The translations under genes and the position numbers were made by a program. From assembly GCA_964442605.1 (NCBI GenBank), contig CAYTZR010000003.1, forward strand, positions 1-64,000: a DNA stretch of 64,000 bases. The letters are read 5' to 3'. Position 1 is the first letter of the stretch; every line of letters begins with the position of its first letter. Of this stretch, positions 32,368 to 42,014 are shown piece by piece. The notes below the pieces were generated by a model. The model made no database searches. It saw only the letters and a program-made list of their open reading frames with translations, and had not been told where the DNA came from. Source of the DNA: Monoglobus sp964442605 (GTDB lineage: Bacteria; Bacillota; Clostridia; Monoglobales; Monoglobaceae).

Positions 32368-34797
32368 ATGAGTGATAATAAATATACATTGCCTCTTGTT
32401 CCTTTGAGAGGAATAATTGTATTTCCGGGTATGCTTTTGCATTTTGATGTTGGCAGACCTAAATCAATTGATGCGGTCGAGAATGCTTTGCAGCATAACA
32501 AACTGGTTTTTCTTTGCTACCAAAATGATTTTCAGGATGAGACACCGCAGCTTTCCGATTTAGCGGAGATCGGAACGATTTGTGAGGTTCGTCAAACGCT
32601 TCATATGCCCGACGGTACGGTTCGTATTTTGGTTGAGGGCAAATATAGGGGCAAAATTACCGAATTCTCTGATTTAGGCATCTTTTTGCAGGTTGAGGTT
32701 GAGCGGCTTGATGATATCGAGAGTAAAGATGTTACATATACACGTTTGCTTATGCGTAAAATTCAGCATCTGACCGAGGAATATCTTGAGCTATATGACA
32801 GGATTTCACCTGAAACTCTGTCAGCGCTGTTGTCTATAGATGAACCGGGAGAAATGACTGACGTTATTATTTCAAATTTGACCGTGAAGCCCGCTCTAAA
32901 GCAGTCTGTCTTAGACTGTATTAATATCGATGACAGAATGGAGCGGCTTATAGCCATAATGTCTGAGGAAATAGATCTGCTTGATATAGAAAAGAATATT
33001 ATGGATCAGGTAGAGCAAAACTTAGATGAAAATCAGCGCGATTACGTTCTGCGTGAAAAGCTGAAGGTGATACAGGATGAGTTGGGAGAAGGCGAAGGAT
33101 ATAATAATGAAATAGGCAAATATCGTGAAGAAATAGAAAAAAGAAACCTATCGCCCGAGGTAACCGGAAAGCTGAACGATGAGCTTAAAAGGCTTACAAA
33201 GCTACCGCAGCAATCTCAGGAATATGCGCTTTTGCAGACATATATAGAAACCGTTTTGAGTCTGCCGTGGGATATATCCGGCAAAGAGAGCCTGAGTATA
33301 AGCTCCGCGAAGGCACAAATGGAAAAGGATCACTATGGTCTTGATAAGGTTAAGGAGCGTATATTGGAATATATAGCGGTAAGAAAGCTGACGAACAAGG
33401 TAAACGGAAATATTTTATGCTTAGTCGGACCTCCCGGAACGGGTAAAACGTCCATTGTCAGCTCGATGGCAAAATCAATTGGCAGAGAATATATAAGACT
33501 CAGCTTAGGCGGTGTACACAGCGAATCCGAAATCAGAGGTCACAGAAAAACATATATCGGCGCTATGCCCGGAAGAATTATTGATTCAATTAAAAAAGCG
33601 GGTGTTAACAATCCGGTAATTTTGCTTGATGAGATTGATAAGATGACAAATGATATTAATGGGGATCCGACATCCGCTATGCTTGAGGTTTTGGACCCGG
33701 AGCAGAATAAGGAATTCAGAGATAATTATGTTGAGCTGCCTTTTGATTTATCAAATGTTATGTTTATCGCGTCAGCGAACAGTCTTGGCAACATACCGCG
33801 TCCATTGTTGGACAGAATGGACGTAATTGAGGTTTCGGGTTACACAGAGGACGAAAAGCTGATAATAGCAAAGCGTTATTTGGTTCCGAAGCAGCGTAGA
33901 AAAGCCGGTGTTACCGGAAAGAATATAAGCTTTACGGACGGCGGCATAAAGGAGATAATCGATGGCTACACCCGCGAATCAGGTGTAAGAGGCTTAGAAC
34001 GTGCGATTGCAAAGGCATGCAGAAAAGCCGCGGTAAAAACCGTTGAGGACAGAGATTTTCATGTCAGCATAACAAAAAAGAACGTTTCGGAATATCTCGG
34101 TAAAAGGGTGTATAACATAAGTAAATCAGACAAACGTGACACGGTAGGTGCGGCAACCGGACTTGCGTGGACTGAGGTCGGAGGCGAAACTCTTTCAATT
34201 GAGGTCAATGTTATGGAAGGCAGTGGGAAGCTTGAGCTTACCGGAAACCTTGGCAACGTTATGAAGGAATCCGCAAAGGCAGGATATACTTATATACGTT
34301 CGAACTCATATAAATTCGGCATAAAATCGGATTTTTACAAAAAATATGATTTACATATACATGTTCCCGAGGGTGCGATACCGAAGGACGGTCCCTCCGC
34401 AGGAATAACCATGACACTTGCCATGATTTCCGCGCTCACCGGAATGCCCGTCAAACACGATGTAGCTATGACAGGCGAAATAACGCTGAGGGGAAATGTT
34501 TTGCCTATCGGCGGACTCAAAGAAAAAACACTTGCCGCGCTCCGCATTGGTATGAAAAAAGTGATTATTCCTTATGACAATAAGGCTGATTATGATGAAC
34601 TGCCCGAAATTGTTAAGAACAATATGGAATTTGTGTTTGCGAAAACCATGAACGATGTGCTTGACAACGCCCTTGTTAAGCCGCTCAGACCGATTATTTC
34701 TATTAAAGCAAAGCCGGAAAAAAGCCTTATTCCGCTTGATATTGACAGAGATTTTGGTTCAAAAATTGATAGTAATGTTAAAATTCCAAAAATTTAA
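32368..34797 (+). CDS. lon: ATP-dependent Lon protease
   Basis: An 809-residue LonA protease. The N-terminal substrate-binding domain (about 5-200) begins LPLVPLRGIIVFPGM. The AAA+ module has Walker A GPPGTGKTS near residue 352. The C-terminal protease domain has the catalytic Ser677 in DGPSAG and Lys720 in GGLKEK. It degrades misfolded and regulatory proteins in the cytoplasm. It heads a plus-strand run in which engB follows after 13 bases, a Firmicutes-typical pair. There is no membrane segment, so it is LonA, not LonB. Confidence 0.97.
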   Translation: MSDNKYTLPLVPLRGIIVFPGMLLHFDVGRPKSIDAVENALQHNKLVFLCYQNDFQDETPQLSDLAEIGTICEVRQTLHMPDGTVRILVEGKYRGKITEFSDLGIFLQVEVERLDDIESKDVTYTRLLMRKIQHLTEEYLELYDRISPETLSALLSIDEPGEMTDVIISNLTVKPALKQSVLDCINIDDRMERLIAIMSEEIDLLDIEKNIMDQVEQNLDENQRDYVLREKLKVIQDELGEGEGYNNEIGKYREEIEKRNLSPEVTGKLNDELKRLTKLPQQSQEYALLQTYIETVLSLPWDISGKESLSISSAKAQMEKDHYGLDKVKERILEYIAVRKLTNKVNGNILCLVGPPGTGKTSIVSSMAKSIGREYIRLSLGGVHSESEIRGHRKTYIGAMPGRIIDSIKKAGVNNPVILLDEIDKMTNDINGDPTSAMLEVLDPEQNKEFRDNYVELPFDLSNVMFIASANSLGNIPRPLLDRMDVIEVSGYTEDEKLIIAKRYLVPKQRRKAGVTGKNISFTDGGIKEIIDGYTRESGVRGLERAIAKACRKAAVKTVEDRDFHVSITKKNVSEYLGKRVYNISKSDKRDTVGAATGLAWTEVGGETLSIEVNVMEGSGKLELTGNLGNVMKESAKAGYTYIRSNSYKFGIKSDFYKKYDLHIHVPEGAIPKDGPSAGITMTLAMISALTGMPVKHDVAMTGEITLRGNVLPIGGLKEKTLAALRIGMKKVIIPYDNKADYDELPEIVKNNMEFVFAKTMNDVLDNALVKPLRPIISIKAKPEKSLIPLDIDRDFGSKIDSNVKIPKI

Positions 34798-34810
34798 CGG
34801 AGGTTAGGAA

Positions 34811-35419
34811 ATGGAATATATTGACGCGGCTCTGTTAAAAACCGCTGTAACTCCGGAGCAGTACCCTGACACGCTTGTGCCTGAGATTGCCTTTGCGGGG
34901 CGTTCAAATGTGGGGAAATCATCACTGATAAACTGTCTTACCAACCGTAATAAGCTGGCAAGAACCAGCGGCACACCCGGGAAAACCGCTACAATAAATT
35001 TTTATAGGATTGATAAAGACAGATACCGTCTTGTTGATTTGCCGGGATACGGTTACGCAAAGGTATCAAAGACCGAGCTTGAAAAATGGTCAAATATGAT
35101 CAACACATACCTCTCAAACAGATATAACCTTGTACAGATTATACAGCTTGTTGACGCAAGACACGCGCCATCTAAGGAGGATATTATGATGTCCGACTGG
35201 ATAAGACACTATAATTTCAGTCAGATAGTGGTTGCGACAAAAATAGATAAGGTGAAAAAATCTCAGATTGATAAAAATCTGACAACCATATATAATGATT
35301 TGACGATGGATGAGAGCAGCGTATTAATACCGTTTTCGGCGGAAAAGAGAACCGGACGGCAAGAGCTTGCCGGGCTTATTGACGAGCTTCTTTCCGCCTA
35401 TTCCGCCAATCAAAAATAA
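34811..35419 (+). CDS. engB: Ribosome biogenesis GTPase EngB (YsxC)
   Basis: A 202-residue TRAFAC GTPase. G1 is GRSNVGKSSL, G3 is DLPGYG, G4 is TKID and G5 is in FSAEKRTG. Length and order fit EngB/YsxC, an essential factor in late 50S ribosome assembly. GGAGG lies seven bases before the ATG. It is placed directly after lon and before a fumarylacetoacetase-family gene, 14 bases away. Confidence 0.96.
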   Translation: MEYIDAALLKTAVTPEQYPDTLVPEIAFAGRSNVGKSSLINCLTNRNKLARTSGTPGKTATINFYRIDKDRYRLVDLPGYGYAKVSKTELEKWSNMINTYLSNRYNLVQIIQLVDARHAPSKEDIMMSDWIRHYNFSQIVVATKIDKVKKSQIDKNLTTIYNDLTMDESSVLIPFSAEKRTGRQELAGLIDELLSAYSANQK

Positions 35420-35433
35420 TCGGAGATGATATA

Positions 35434-36198
35434 ATGAAATTTGCCAGAATTGAATACAAAACCGAAACATACTATTCAAGACTAAACGATAATAACACGT
35501 TTTCTCTGCTTGAGGGGGATATATTTGAATACTTTTCCGATACGGACATTGTTTTAAGACCTGAGGATGTGAAAATTTTGCCGCCTTGCAGTCCGTCAAA
35601 AATTGTGGCCGTTGGACTGAATTACAGCGACCACGCAAAGGAAATGAAGTTAAAAATACCCGATTTTCCGGCGCTTTTTTTAAAACCATCCTCCTCCGTT
35701 ATCGGCAGCGGTGATTATATAATATATCCGCCCATGTCAAAGCAGGTGGACTACGAGGCTGAACTGGCTGTTGTTATCGGAAAAACCGCTTCGTATGTCA
35801 GTGAGGCTGATGCCGCACAATATATTTTGGGCTATACCTGTCTCAACGATGTTACGGCAAGAGATTTACAGGCTATAGATTCGCAGTGGACACGAGCAAA
35901 GGGCTTTGATACATTTGCGCCGCTGGGTCCCGTTATCGAAACTGAGCTTGACGGAGATAACGCTGATATTACGCTTAGATTGAACGGTGAGGTTAGGCAG
36001 CATTCAAATACCTCAAACTTCATATTCAGCGTAAATAATCTTGTTTCGCAAATCTCAAAAGTAATGACGCTAAATCCCGGCGATGTGATTACAACCGGAA
36101 CACCTTCCGGAATAGGTCCGATGAAGCCGGGTGATATTGTTGAGGTTGATATAAGCGGTATCGGCATTTTGAAAAATACGGTAAAGGAGAAAAGCTAA
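35434..36198 (+). CDS. Fumarylacetoacetate hydrolase-family protein
   Basis: A 254-residue FAH-domain protein. The conserved core runs from IVAVGLNYSDHAKEM through LFLKPSSSVIGSGD and the metal-binding VDYEAELAVVIGK to GDVITTGTPSGIGPMKPGD. Family members act on 2-oxo acids and related compounds, for instance as acylpyruvases or oxaloacetate decarboxylases or tautomerases. The precise substrate is not clear. Its stop codon overlaps the hisS start codon by one base, so translation is probably coupled. It may serve metabolite repair within a housekeeping operon. Confidence 0.86.
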   Translation: MKFARIEYKTETYYSRLNDNNTFSLLEGDIFEYFSDTDIVLRPEDVKILPPCSPSKIVAVGLNYSDHAKEMKLKIPDFPALFLKPSSSVIGSGDYIIYPPMSKQVDYEAELAVVIGKTASYVSEADAAQYILGYTCLNDVTARDLQAIDSQWTRAKGFDTFAPLGPVIETELDGDNADITLRLNGEVRQHSNTSNFIFSVNNLVSQISKVMTLNPGDVITTGTPSGIGPMKPGDIVEVDISGIGILKNTVKEKS

Positions 36199-37457
36199 TG
36201 ATAAAGAAACCCAGAGGAACGGAAGATATTCTTCCGGGAGATGTTGACTTATGGCGCTTGATAGAAAAAACTGCCGCAGATGTTTGCACCAAATACGGCT
36301 ATAAAGAGATAAGAACTCCCGTTTTTGAGGATACTTCTCTGTTTAGCCGTGGAGTTGGGGATACAACTGATGTTGTGCAAAAGGAAATGTACACCTTTAA
36401 CGACAAGGGCGGACGCAGCATAACTCTTCGCCCTGAGGGAACCGCATCACTTGCGAGAAGCTATATTGAAAATTCACTGTATGCCAATCCTCAGCCGACT
36501 AAGCTTTATTATCTGATTTCATGCTACAGATATGAAAAGCCGCAATCCGGACGTTTGCGTGAATTTCATCAGTTCGGGCTTGAATGCTTCGGCAGCGAGG
36601 CTCCGTCAACCGACAGCGAGATAATTATGCTTGCTCTTGACTTTTTCAAGGAGCTTGGAATTAAAAACCTTACTCTTAACCTAAACAGTATCGGCTGTGA
36701 AAAATGCAAGCCCTGTTACAACGAGGAGCTGAGAAAATATTTTAATTCACATCATGATGAGCTTTGCGACACCTGCAAGGATAGGCTTGAAAAAAATCCT
36801 ATGCGTATTATAGACTGTAAATCTCCGATATGCGGTGAACTCAGCAAGAAAGCGCCAAAGATGATTGATTACCTCTGCGACGATTGCAGGGAGCATTTTG
36901 AGAGTCTTAAAAAATATCTGGACAGTCTTGGTGTTGACTATAAAATTGATCCGGATATCGTGAGAGGTCTCGACTACTATACAAAAACGGTATTTGAAAT
37001 CACCTCTGATGATTTGGGCGCTCAGTCAACCGTATGCGGCGGCGGCAGATACAACGGTCTGGTAGAAGAACTGGGCGGTAAGCCTGCTCCAGGCATCGGC
37101 TTTGCCTTGGGAATTGAACGGCTTATATTAATACTCAAAAATCAGGGAATTGATGTTGTAACTCCCAAAACTCCCGATATATTTGTTGCGGCTATCGGTG
37201 AAAACGCGGATATTGAGGCGCAAAGACTTGTTTACACCCTTAGGCAAAGGGGACTGTGGGCAGAACGAGACTTATGCGGCAGAAGCGTTAAGGCGCAAAT
37301 GAAATACGCTAATAAGCTTGGCTCAAGGTACAGCGTTGTTTTGGGCGATAATGAGATTGCAAACGGAATTATTGATTTAAAGAATATGACAAATGGCGAG
37401 GTCAAAAATTGTGAATTGTCAATTGATACAATATATGATATAATCAAATCTGAATAA
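36198..37457 (+). CDS. hisS: Histidyl-tRNA synthetase
   Basis: A 419-residue class II synthetase. Motif 2 is seen as YYLISCYRYEKPQSGRLREFH, the histidine-specific loops as RGLDYYTKTVFEI and CGGGRYNGL, and motif 3 as GIGFALGIERL. The C-terminal anticodon-binding domain starts around residue 330. Length is normal for HisRS rather than HisZ. An inserted Cys-rich piece (CEKCKPC, CDTC, CDDC, about 175-235) is typical of Firmicutes HisRS. No T-box leader is found because the gene lies inside the operon, one base overlapping its predecessor. Confidence 0.97.
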   Translation: MIKKPRGTEDILPGDVDLWRLIEKTAADVCTKYGYKEIRTPVFEDTSLFSRGVGDTTDVVQKEMYTFNDKGGRSITLRPEGTASLARSYIENSLYANPQPTKLYYLISCYRYEKPQSGRLREFHQFGLECFGSEAPSTDSEIIMLALDFFKELGIKNLTLNLNSIGCEKCKPCYNEELRKYFNSHHDELCDTCKDRLEKNPMRIIDCKSPICGELSKKAPKMIDYLCDDCREHFESLKKYLDSLGVDYKIDPDIVRGLDYYTKTVFEITSDDLGAQSTVCGGGRYNGLVEELGGKPAPGIGFALGIERLILILKNQGIDVVTPKTPDIFVAAIGENADIEAQRLVYTLRQRGLWAERDLCGRSVKAQMKYANKLGSRYSVVLGDNEIANGIIDLKNMTNGEVKNCELSIDTIYDIIKSE

Positions 37458-37481
37458 TATAAGGCTAAGGAGAAATTAACA

Positions 37482-39305
37482 ATGGAATTTGAAAATCTGA
37501 CCGGCTTTAAACGAACAAATATGTGCGGCGAGCTTACGTCAGCAAATGAAAATCAGGAAGTTACGCTTATGGGCTGGGTCGCAAAGAACAGACGTCTTGG
37601 CGGAGTGAATTTTGTCACCCTGCGCGACAGAACGGGAATTGTTCAGCTTGCGTTCAATGACGCGACTGAGAGAGATGTTTTTGAAAAGTCCGAACGCTTA
37701 AAAAGCGAATATGTTATAGCTGTAAATGGCACGGTTATAAAGAGAACGCCGGAAAACATAAACAAGGATATGGCAACCGGCGAGATTGAAATTTTTGTAA
37801 ATGAACTGAGAATTCTCAATTCATCCGAAACACCTCCGTTTTACATTGAGGAAGGAATTGATACAAACGACGCATTGCGCCTTAAATACAGATACCTTGA
37901 TTTAAGACGTCCCGATATGCAAAGAAATATGATGCTTCGTCATAAAGTAGCGAAAATCGCACGTGACTACTTTAATGATAACGGGTTCCTTGAGATTGAA
38001 ACGCCTATGCTCACTAAAAGTACGCCTGAGGGTGCAAGGGATTATCTTGTTCCGAGCCGTGTTCAGCAAGGCAAATTTTACGCACTTCCGCAGTCACCGC
38101 AGCAGTATAAGCAGCTTTTGATGCTTGCCGGATATGACAGATATTTCCAGGTTGTACGCTGCTTCAGAGATGAGGACTTAAGAGCCGACCGTCAGCCTGA
38201 ATTTACGCAGCTTGACATGGAGCTTTCGTTTGTTGACATTGATACAATAATCGAAATCAACGAAGGATTTTTGAAAAAGGTATTTAAAGAAGCTATCGGT
38301 GTTGATGTCCGGACACCGTTTATAAGAATACCCTATAGCGAGGCTATGGATAGGTTTGGTTCTGATAAGCCGGATACAAGATTTGGAATGGAATTTGTCG
38401 ATATTTCAGACGAGGTTAAAAGCTGCGGCTTTAAAGTGTTTTCTGAAGCTGTTAAAAACGGCGGCAGCGTGCGCTGTATAAACGCGAAGAGTCTGGGCGG
38501 CAAGCTTACCCGCAAAACGCTTGACAGCCTTGGAGAGTACGTTAAAACCTATCGAGCTAAGGGAATGGCATGGATTGTTGTTGAGGACGGAAAGCTGCGC
38601 TCTCAAATCACCAAGTTCTTATCAGAAGACGAGATAAACGCGATACTTAAAAAGACCGAGGCTGAGGTAGGCGATGCGATATTGATTATCGCTGACAAAA
38701 ACGAGATTGTGTATGATGCGCTCGGAAATTTAAGACTTGAAGTCGCGAGACGCTTTGACCTGATTGATAAGACAAAGCTGAACTTCTTGTGGGTTACTGA
38801 CTTTCCGCTATTTGAGTATTCCGAGGATGAGGGCAGATATGTCGCGAAGCACCACCCGTTCACGCATCCTGTTGATGAGGACATTGACAAGCTCGAAACC
38901 GAGCCGCAAAATGTCAGGGCAAAGGCTTATGATATTATTTTAAACGGTAATGAAATCGGCGGCGGAAGCCTTAGAATATTCAATTCTGAATTACAGGAGA
39001 AAATGTTTAAAGCGCTCGGATTTACACATGATGAGGCTTGGAACCGCTTCGGTTATTTGCTTGAAGCGTTTAAATACGGAATACCACCTCACGGCGGACT
39101 TGCCTACGGATTTGACAGATTGGTCATGATTATGGCGGGCTGCGACTCAATTCGTGATGTTATTCCGTTCCCTAAGGCTCAAACCGCGTCAGAAATAATG
39201 ATGAAGTCGCCGAGCTATGTTGACAAAAAGCAGCTTGATGAATTGGGGATTTCCGTTACAGTACCTATAGATGATGAGGAAAAGGAGAATACCGATAATG
39301 AATAA
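37482..39305 (+). CDS. aspS: Aspartyl-tRNA synthetase
   Basis: A 607-residue bacterial-type AspRS. The N-terminal OB anticodon-binding domain holds VTLMGWVAKNRRLGGVNFV. Class II motif 2 is FRDEDLRADRQPEFTQLD, and the bacterial GAD insert lies between about residues 285 and 420. Motif 3 is GLAYGFDRLVMIM. The gene follows hisS by 24 bases, a widespread order. Its last eight bases overlap the tyrS start. Whether it also charges tRNA-Asn cannot be decided from this window. Confidence 0.97.
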   Translation: MEFENLTGFKRTNMCGELTSANENQEVTLMGWVAKNRRLGGVNFVTLRDRTGIVQLAFNDATERDVFEKSERLKSEYVIAVNGTVIKRTPENINKDMATGEIEIFVNELRILNSSETPPFYIEEGIDTNDALRLKYRYLDLRRPDMQRNMMLRHKVAKIARDYFNDNGFLEIETPMLTKSTPEGARDYLVPSRVQQGKFYALPQSPQQYKQLLMLAGYDRYFQVVRCFRDEDLRADRQPEFTQLDMELSFVDIDTIIEINEGFLKKVFKEAIGVDVRTPFIRIPYSEAMDRFGSDKPDTRFGMEFVDISDEVKSCGFKVFSEAVKNGGSVRCINAKSLGGKLTRKTLDSLGEYVKTYRAKGMAWIVVEDGKLRSQITKFLSEDEINAILKKTEAEVGDAILIIADKNEIVYDALGNLRLEVARRFDLIDKTKLNFLWVTDFPLFEYSEDEGRYVAKHHPFTHPVDEDIDKLETEPQNVRAKAYDIILNGNEIGGGSLRIFNSELQEKMFKALGFTHDEAWNRFGYLLEAFKYGIPPHGGLAYGFDRLVMIMAGCDSIRDVIPFPKAQTASEIMMKSPSYVDKKQLDELGISVTVPIDDEEKENTDNE

Positions 39306-40536
39306 CGAAAATGTTTTTGATACCCTTAAGGCTCGCGGGCTTATCGCGCAAACTACCCATGAGGATGAAATTCGTGAGCTGCTCGGAAAGGAAAAGATTA
39401 CTTTTTATATAGGCTTTGACCCGACGGCTGATAGCCTGCATATCGGTCATTTCATGCAGCTGATTGTTATGAAGCACATGCAGAACGCGGGTCACAGACC
39501 AATTGTATTACTCGGCGGCGGCACAACTATGGTTGGCGACCCTACCGGTAAGGCTGATATGCGTCCTATGATTTCTCAGGAAGAAATTCAGCATAACGCT
39601 GATAACTTTAAAAAGCAGATGTCAAAGTTCATAGATTTTGACGGTGAAAAAGCTATTATGGTAAATAACGCCGACTGGCTGCTTGATTTGAACTATGTTG
39701 AATTCCTGCGCGAGGTTGGAGTTCATTTCTCGGTAAACAGAATGCTTACTGCCGAATGCTTTAAAACAAGACTTGAAAAGGGATTGTCGTTCCTTGAGTT
39801 TAATTATATGCTTATGCAGGGCTATGACTTCTATAAGCTTCACAAGGATTACGGCGCTATTATGGAATTCGGCGGCGATGATCAATGGTCAAACATAATC
39901 GGCGGAATTGAGCTTATAAGACGTAAGGACGGCAAGCAGGCATATGGTATGACATTTACATTACTTACAACGAGCGAAGGAAAGAAGATGGGCAAAACCG
40001 AAAAAGGCGCTCTGTGGCTAGATCCCGAGAAAGTCTCCCCGTATGATTTCTATCAGTATTGGAGAAATGTTGATGACGCGGATGTTATTCGTCTTTTAAA
40101 GCTTGTTACGTTCCTTCCGCTTGAGCAGATTGCCGAATACGAAAAATGCGAGGGAGCTGAACTTAATAAGGTAAAATGTATCCTCGCGTATGAGGTTACA
40201 AAAATGGTTCATGGTGAGGAGGAAGCCAAAAAAGCCAACGATGCCGCAATGGCAATATTCAGTGGAAATGGAAATACGGACAATATGCCCTCTGCCTCTG
40301 TTTCCGCCGAAAAAATCGAAAACGGCATAAATATCCTTGATTTGCTGCTTGAGGTCAAGCTCATCCCATCAAAGGGCGAAGGCAGACGTTTGATACAGCA
40401 AAACGGCTTGTCTGTGAACAATGAAAAGGTTAAGGATATTTCTTCAATCATTAACAACAGTTATTTTGAAAACGGTGAAATGATTGTCAAAAAAGGGAAG
40501 AAAACCTTCTTAAAAATTATTAAAGAAAATTATTAA
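39298..40536 (+). CDS. tyrS: Tyrosyl-tRNA synthetase
   Basis: A 412-residue class I synthetase. The HIGH-type motif is HIGHFMQL, the KMSKS-type motif is KMGKTEKG, and the tyrosine-binding GGDDQWSNI is present. A C-terminal S4-like RNA-binding domain follows (about 345-412). ATG at 39298 is selected because GGAGAA lies a normal distance upstream. Its first eight bases overlap aspS. It is the last gene of the lon-tyrS run and is closed by a strong terminator. Confidence 0.96.
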   Translation: MNNENVFDTLKARGLIAQTTHEDEIRELLGKEKITFYIGFDPTADSLHIGHFMQLIVMKHMQNAGHRPIVLLGGGTTMVGDPTGKADMRPMISQEEIQHNADNFKKQMSKFIDFDGEKAIMVNNADWLLDLNYVEFLREVGVHFSVNRMLTAECFKTRLEKGLSFLEFNYMLMQGYDFYKLHKDYGAIMEFGGDDQWSNIIGGIELIRRKDGKQAYGMTFTLLTTSEGKKMGKTEKGALWLDPEKVSPYDFYQYWRNVDDADVIRLLKLVTFLPLEQIAEYEKCEGAELNKVKCILAYEVTKMVHGEEEAKKANDAAMAIFSGNGNTDNMPSASVSAEKIENGINILDLLLEVKLIPSKGEGRRLIQQNGLSVNNEKVKDISSIINNSYFENGEMIVKKGKKTFLKIIKENY

Positions 40537-40584
40537 AGCTTATTAAAAATAAATTAAGAAAATTAATAAGAAAATTAATAAAAT

Positions 40585-40620
40585 ATCGGGGTGTTAAGCT
40601 ATAACGCCCCGATTTATTTA
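40585..40620 (+). terminator. Terminator of the lon-tyrS operon
   Basis: A 12-bp GC-rich stem with one wobble (40585-40596 with 40602-40613), a 5-base loop and a following TTATTTATG tail, 48 bp beyond tyrS. Confidence 0.8.
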
Positions 40621-40664
40621 TGTAAAAATCATACTTCTCTGCTTTAGATGTTTGCCGAATTTGC

Positions 40665-41219
40665 CTAATTTACGGAATTTGCTGTATTTTCAGGATTTGC
40701 GACATTTTCAGGATTTGCTGAACTTATAGAATTATCAGTATTTTCAGTCGCTGTAATCAACAAAATAGTCTGATCCCACTTATCATCCGCATAAATTATT
40801 CTGTTCGTAAAGTCATTAAATGCGTACCGTAGTATCTCTTCATCACTGTTTCCTTTTGCGGCCTCCATTATTTCAAACGCGTTTTTATATTCATCAAGTA
40901 TACCGACCAACGCCTGATTTAACACAGTGTCGATATCGTCAAGCTCAGGACTGTTGACAATATTAAGATTTGCTAAGTAAGCTGCGGCTACATTATCAGA
41001 TATTTCATCAAAAGTCAACCACCAGTTCTCATCAACGGAGCTGTTAGACAACTCATCGGCAACTTGTTTAATCTCATTGAATTCATAAAAAATTTCGCTG
41101 AAGGGAACAATCGCGGAATAGTCATTCTCAGGTACAGAGGATTTTTTATCGGAACAAGAGCTTAAAAATAACACGGCTATTATCAAAAAACAGGCGGTAA
41201 TCCGAAATTTCACTTTCAT
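40665..41219 (-). CDS. Small lipoprotein of unknown function
   Basis: A 184-residue predicted lipoprotein. The signal peptide ends with the lipobox FLSSC (Cys near residue 22). The mature part is acidic and helical, with no family I recognise. The C-terminus carries imperfect repeats of NPEN-A (SANPENVANPENTANSVN), matched by repeated DNA at 40675-40715. The start is taken at ATG 41219, where a signal peptide begins, preceded by AAAGG 11 bases away. It stands alone on the minus strand, convergent with tyrS. Confidence 0.6.
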   Translation of the reverse strand: MKVKFRITACFLIIAVLFLSSCSDKKSSVPENDYSAIVPFSEIFYEFNEIKQVADELSNSSVDENWWLTFDEISDNVAAAYLANLNIVNSPELDDIDTVLNQALVGILDEYKNAFEIMEAAKGNSDEEILRYAFNDFTNRIIYADDKWDQTILLITATENTDNSISSANPENVANPENTANSVN

Positions 41220-41239
41220 AAATATTTCAACCTTTCCAA

Positions 41240-41360
41240 AATATTCCACAAAAATATTCCACAAAATTATTTGACAAAATTATTCCAAATTAATATTCCA
41301 AAAAATATTCCAAAAAAATTCAACAAATCCAAAATAAAAATTCAACCATTCCCAAGATAT
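41240..41360. repeat. Degenerate TATTCCA-type short repeats
   Basis: About eight irregularly spaced copies of TATTCCA/ATTCCAAA-like words in an AT-rich stretch between the lipoprotein gene and thiN. It looks like slippage-derived low-complexity DNA. No other function is evident. Confidence 0.6.
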
Positions 41361-41384
41361 TCCAAGCGTTCTAAAAATCCGCTC

Positions 41385-42014
41385 TTAAAGCCTGTCATCG
41401 CAAAGCATAACAAGCACGGTTCCGCTGTCAAATGAAATATACGCTTTGTCCGATTTAGAAAACTCATTGCTTGATGCCTGCACCAATCCGTTTGAAAGAA
41501 GCATACCGTCGGTCTCATATTTCAGCCCCTTAACGGTGAAATTTTCGACAGAATTACCATACGGAAAAAACGAAACATACTTTCTTTTATTTTTAAAAAG
41601 TTTAAACGGCTTATCTTCCATCCATATTTCGTTTATATCATCAAGCATTTTTAGCTTAACGCCTTTATCCAAAGCATATTTCATTAAACAAAAATGTGAA
41701 TACTCCTGGTCAATACGTCCTCCTATTCCTCCAAGGAGAATAATTTCATCAGCGCCGTGCTCAATCGCGTAATCGACGGCTATATTTGTATCTGTTTTGT
41801 CCTTTTCAGGTGGATATAGAATGTGCTCAATATTATCCGGAAAGCTCAAATCATACGAGTCGTTATCTCCCAGAATAACGTCGGGAACAATTTTTAATCT
41901 TTTAGCATGATTATACCCTCCGTCAGCACATATTATAAAGCAATTATTAAAATCAAAATTATTTAAATATCTGTAATCGGAGATTTTCGCACCGCTAAAT
42001 ATAATTGACCTCAC
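41385..42014 (-). CDS. thiN: Thiamine diphosphokinase
   Basis: A 209-residue ThiN-type enzyme that makes thiamine diphosphate from thiamine and ATP. The catalytic N-terminal part shows CADGGYNHAKRLKIVPDVIL followed by GDNDS, and then the acidic DKTDTNIAVDYA. GGIGGRIDQEYSH follows. The GTG start at 42014 is chosen because AAGGAG lies nine bases upstream and VRSIIFSGA begins the family fold. A longer frame to 42110 would run deep into rpe. It overlaps rpe by 20 bases, and the rsgA-rpe-thiN order is standard in Firmicutes. Confidence 0.92.
   Translation of the reverse strand: MRSIIFSGAKISDYRYLNNFDFNNCFIICADGGYNHAKRLKIVPDVILGDNDSYDLSFPDNIEHILYPPEKDKTDTNIAVDYAIEHGADEIILLGGIGGRIDQEYSHFCLMKYALDKGVKLKMLDDINEIWMEDKPFKLFKNKRKYVSFFPYGNSVENFTVKGLKYETDGMLLSNGLVQASSNEFSKSDKAYISFDSGTVLVMLCDDRL

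Noticed and set aside
36150..36200. T-box leader before hisS
   Set aside because: hisS overlaps the preceding gene by one base and no T-box sequence or terminator is present.
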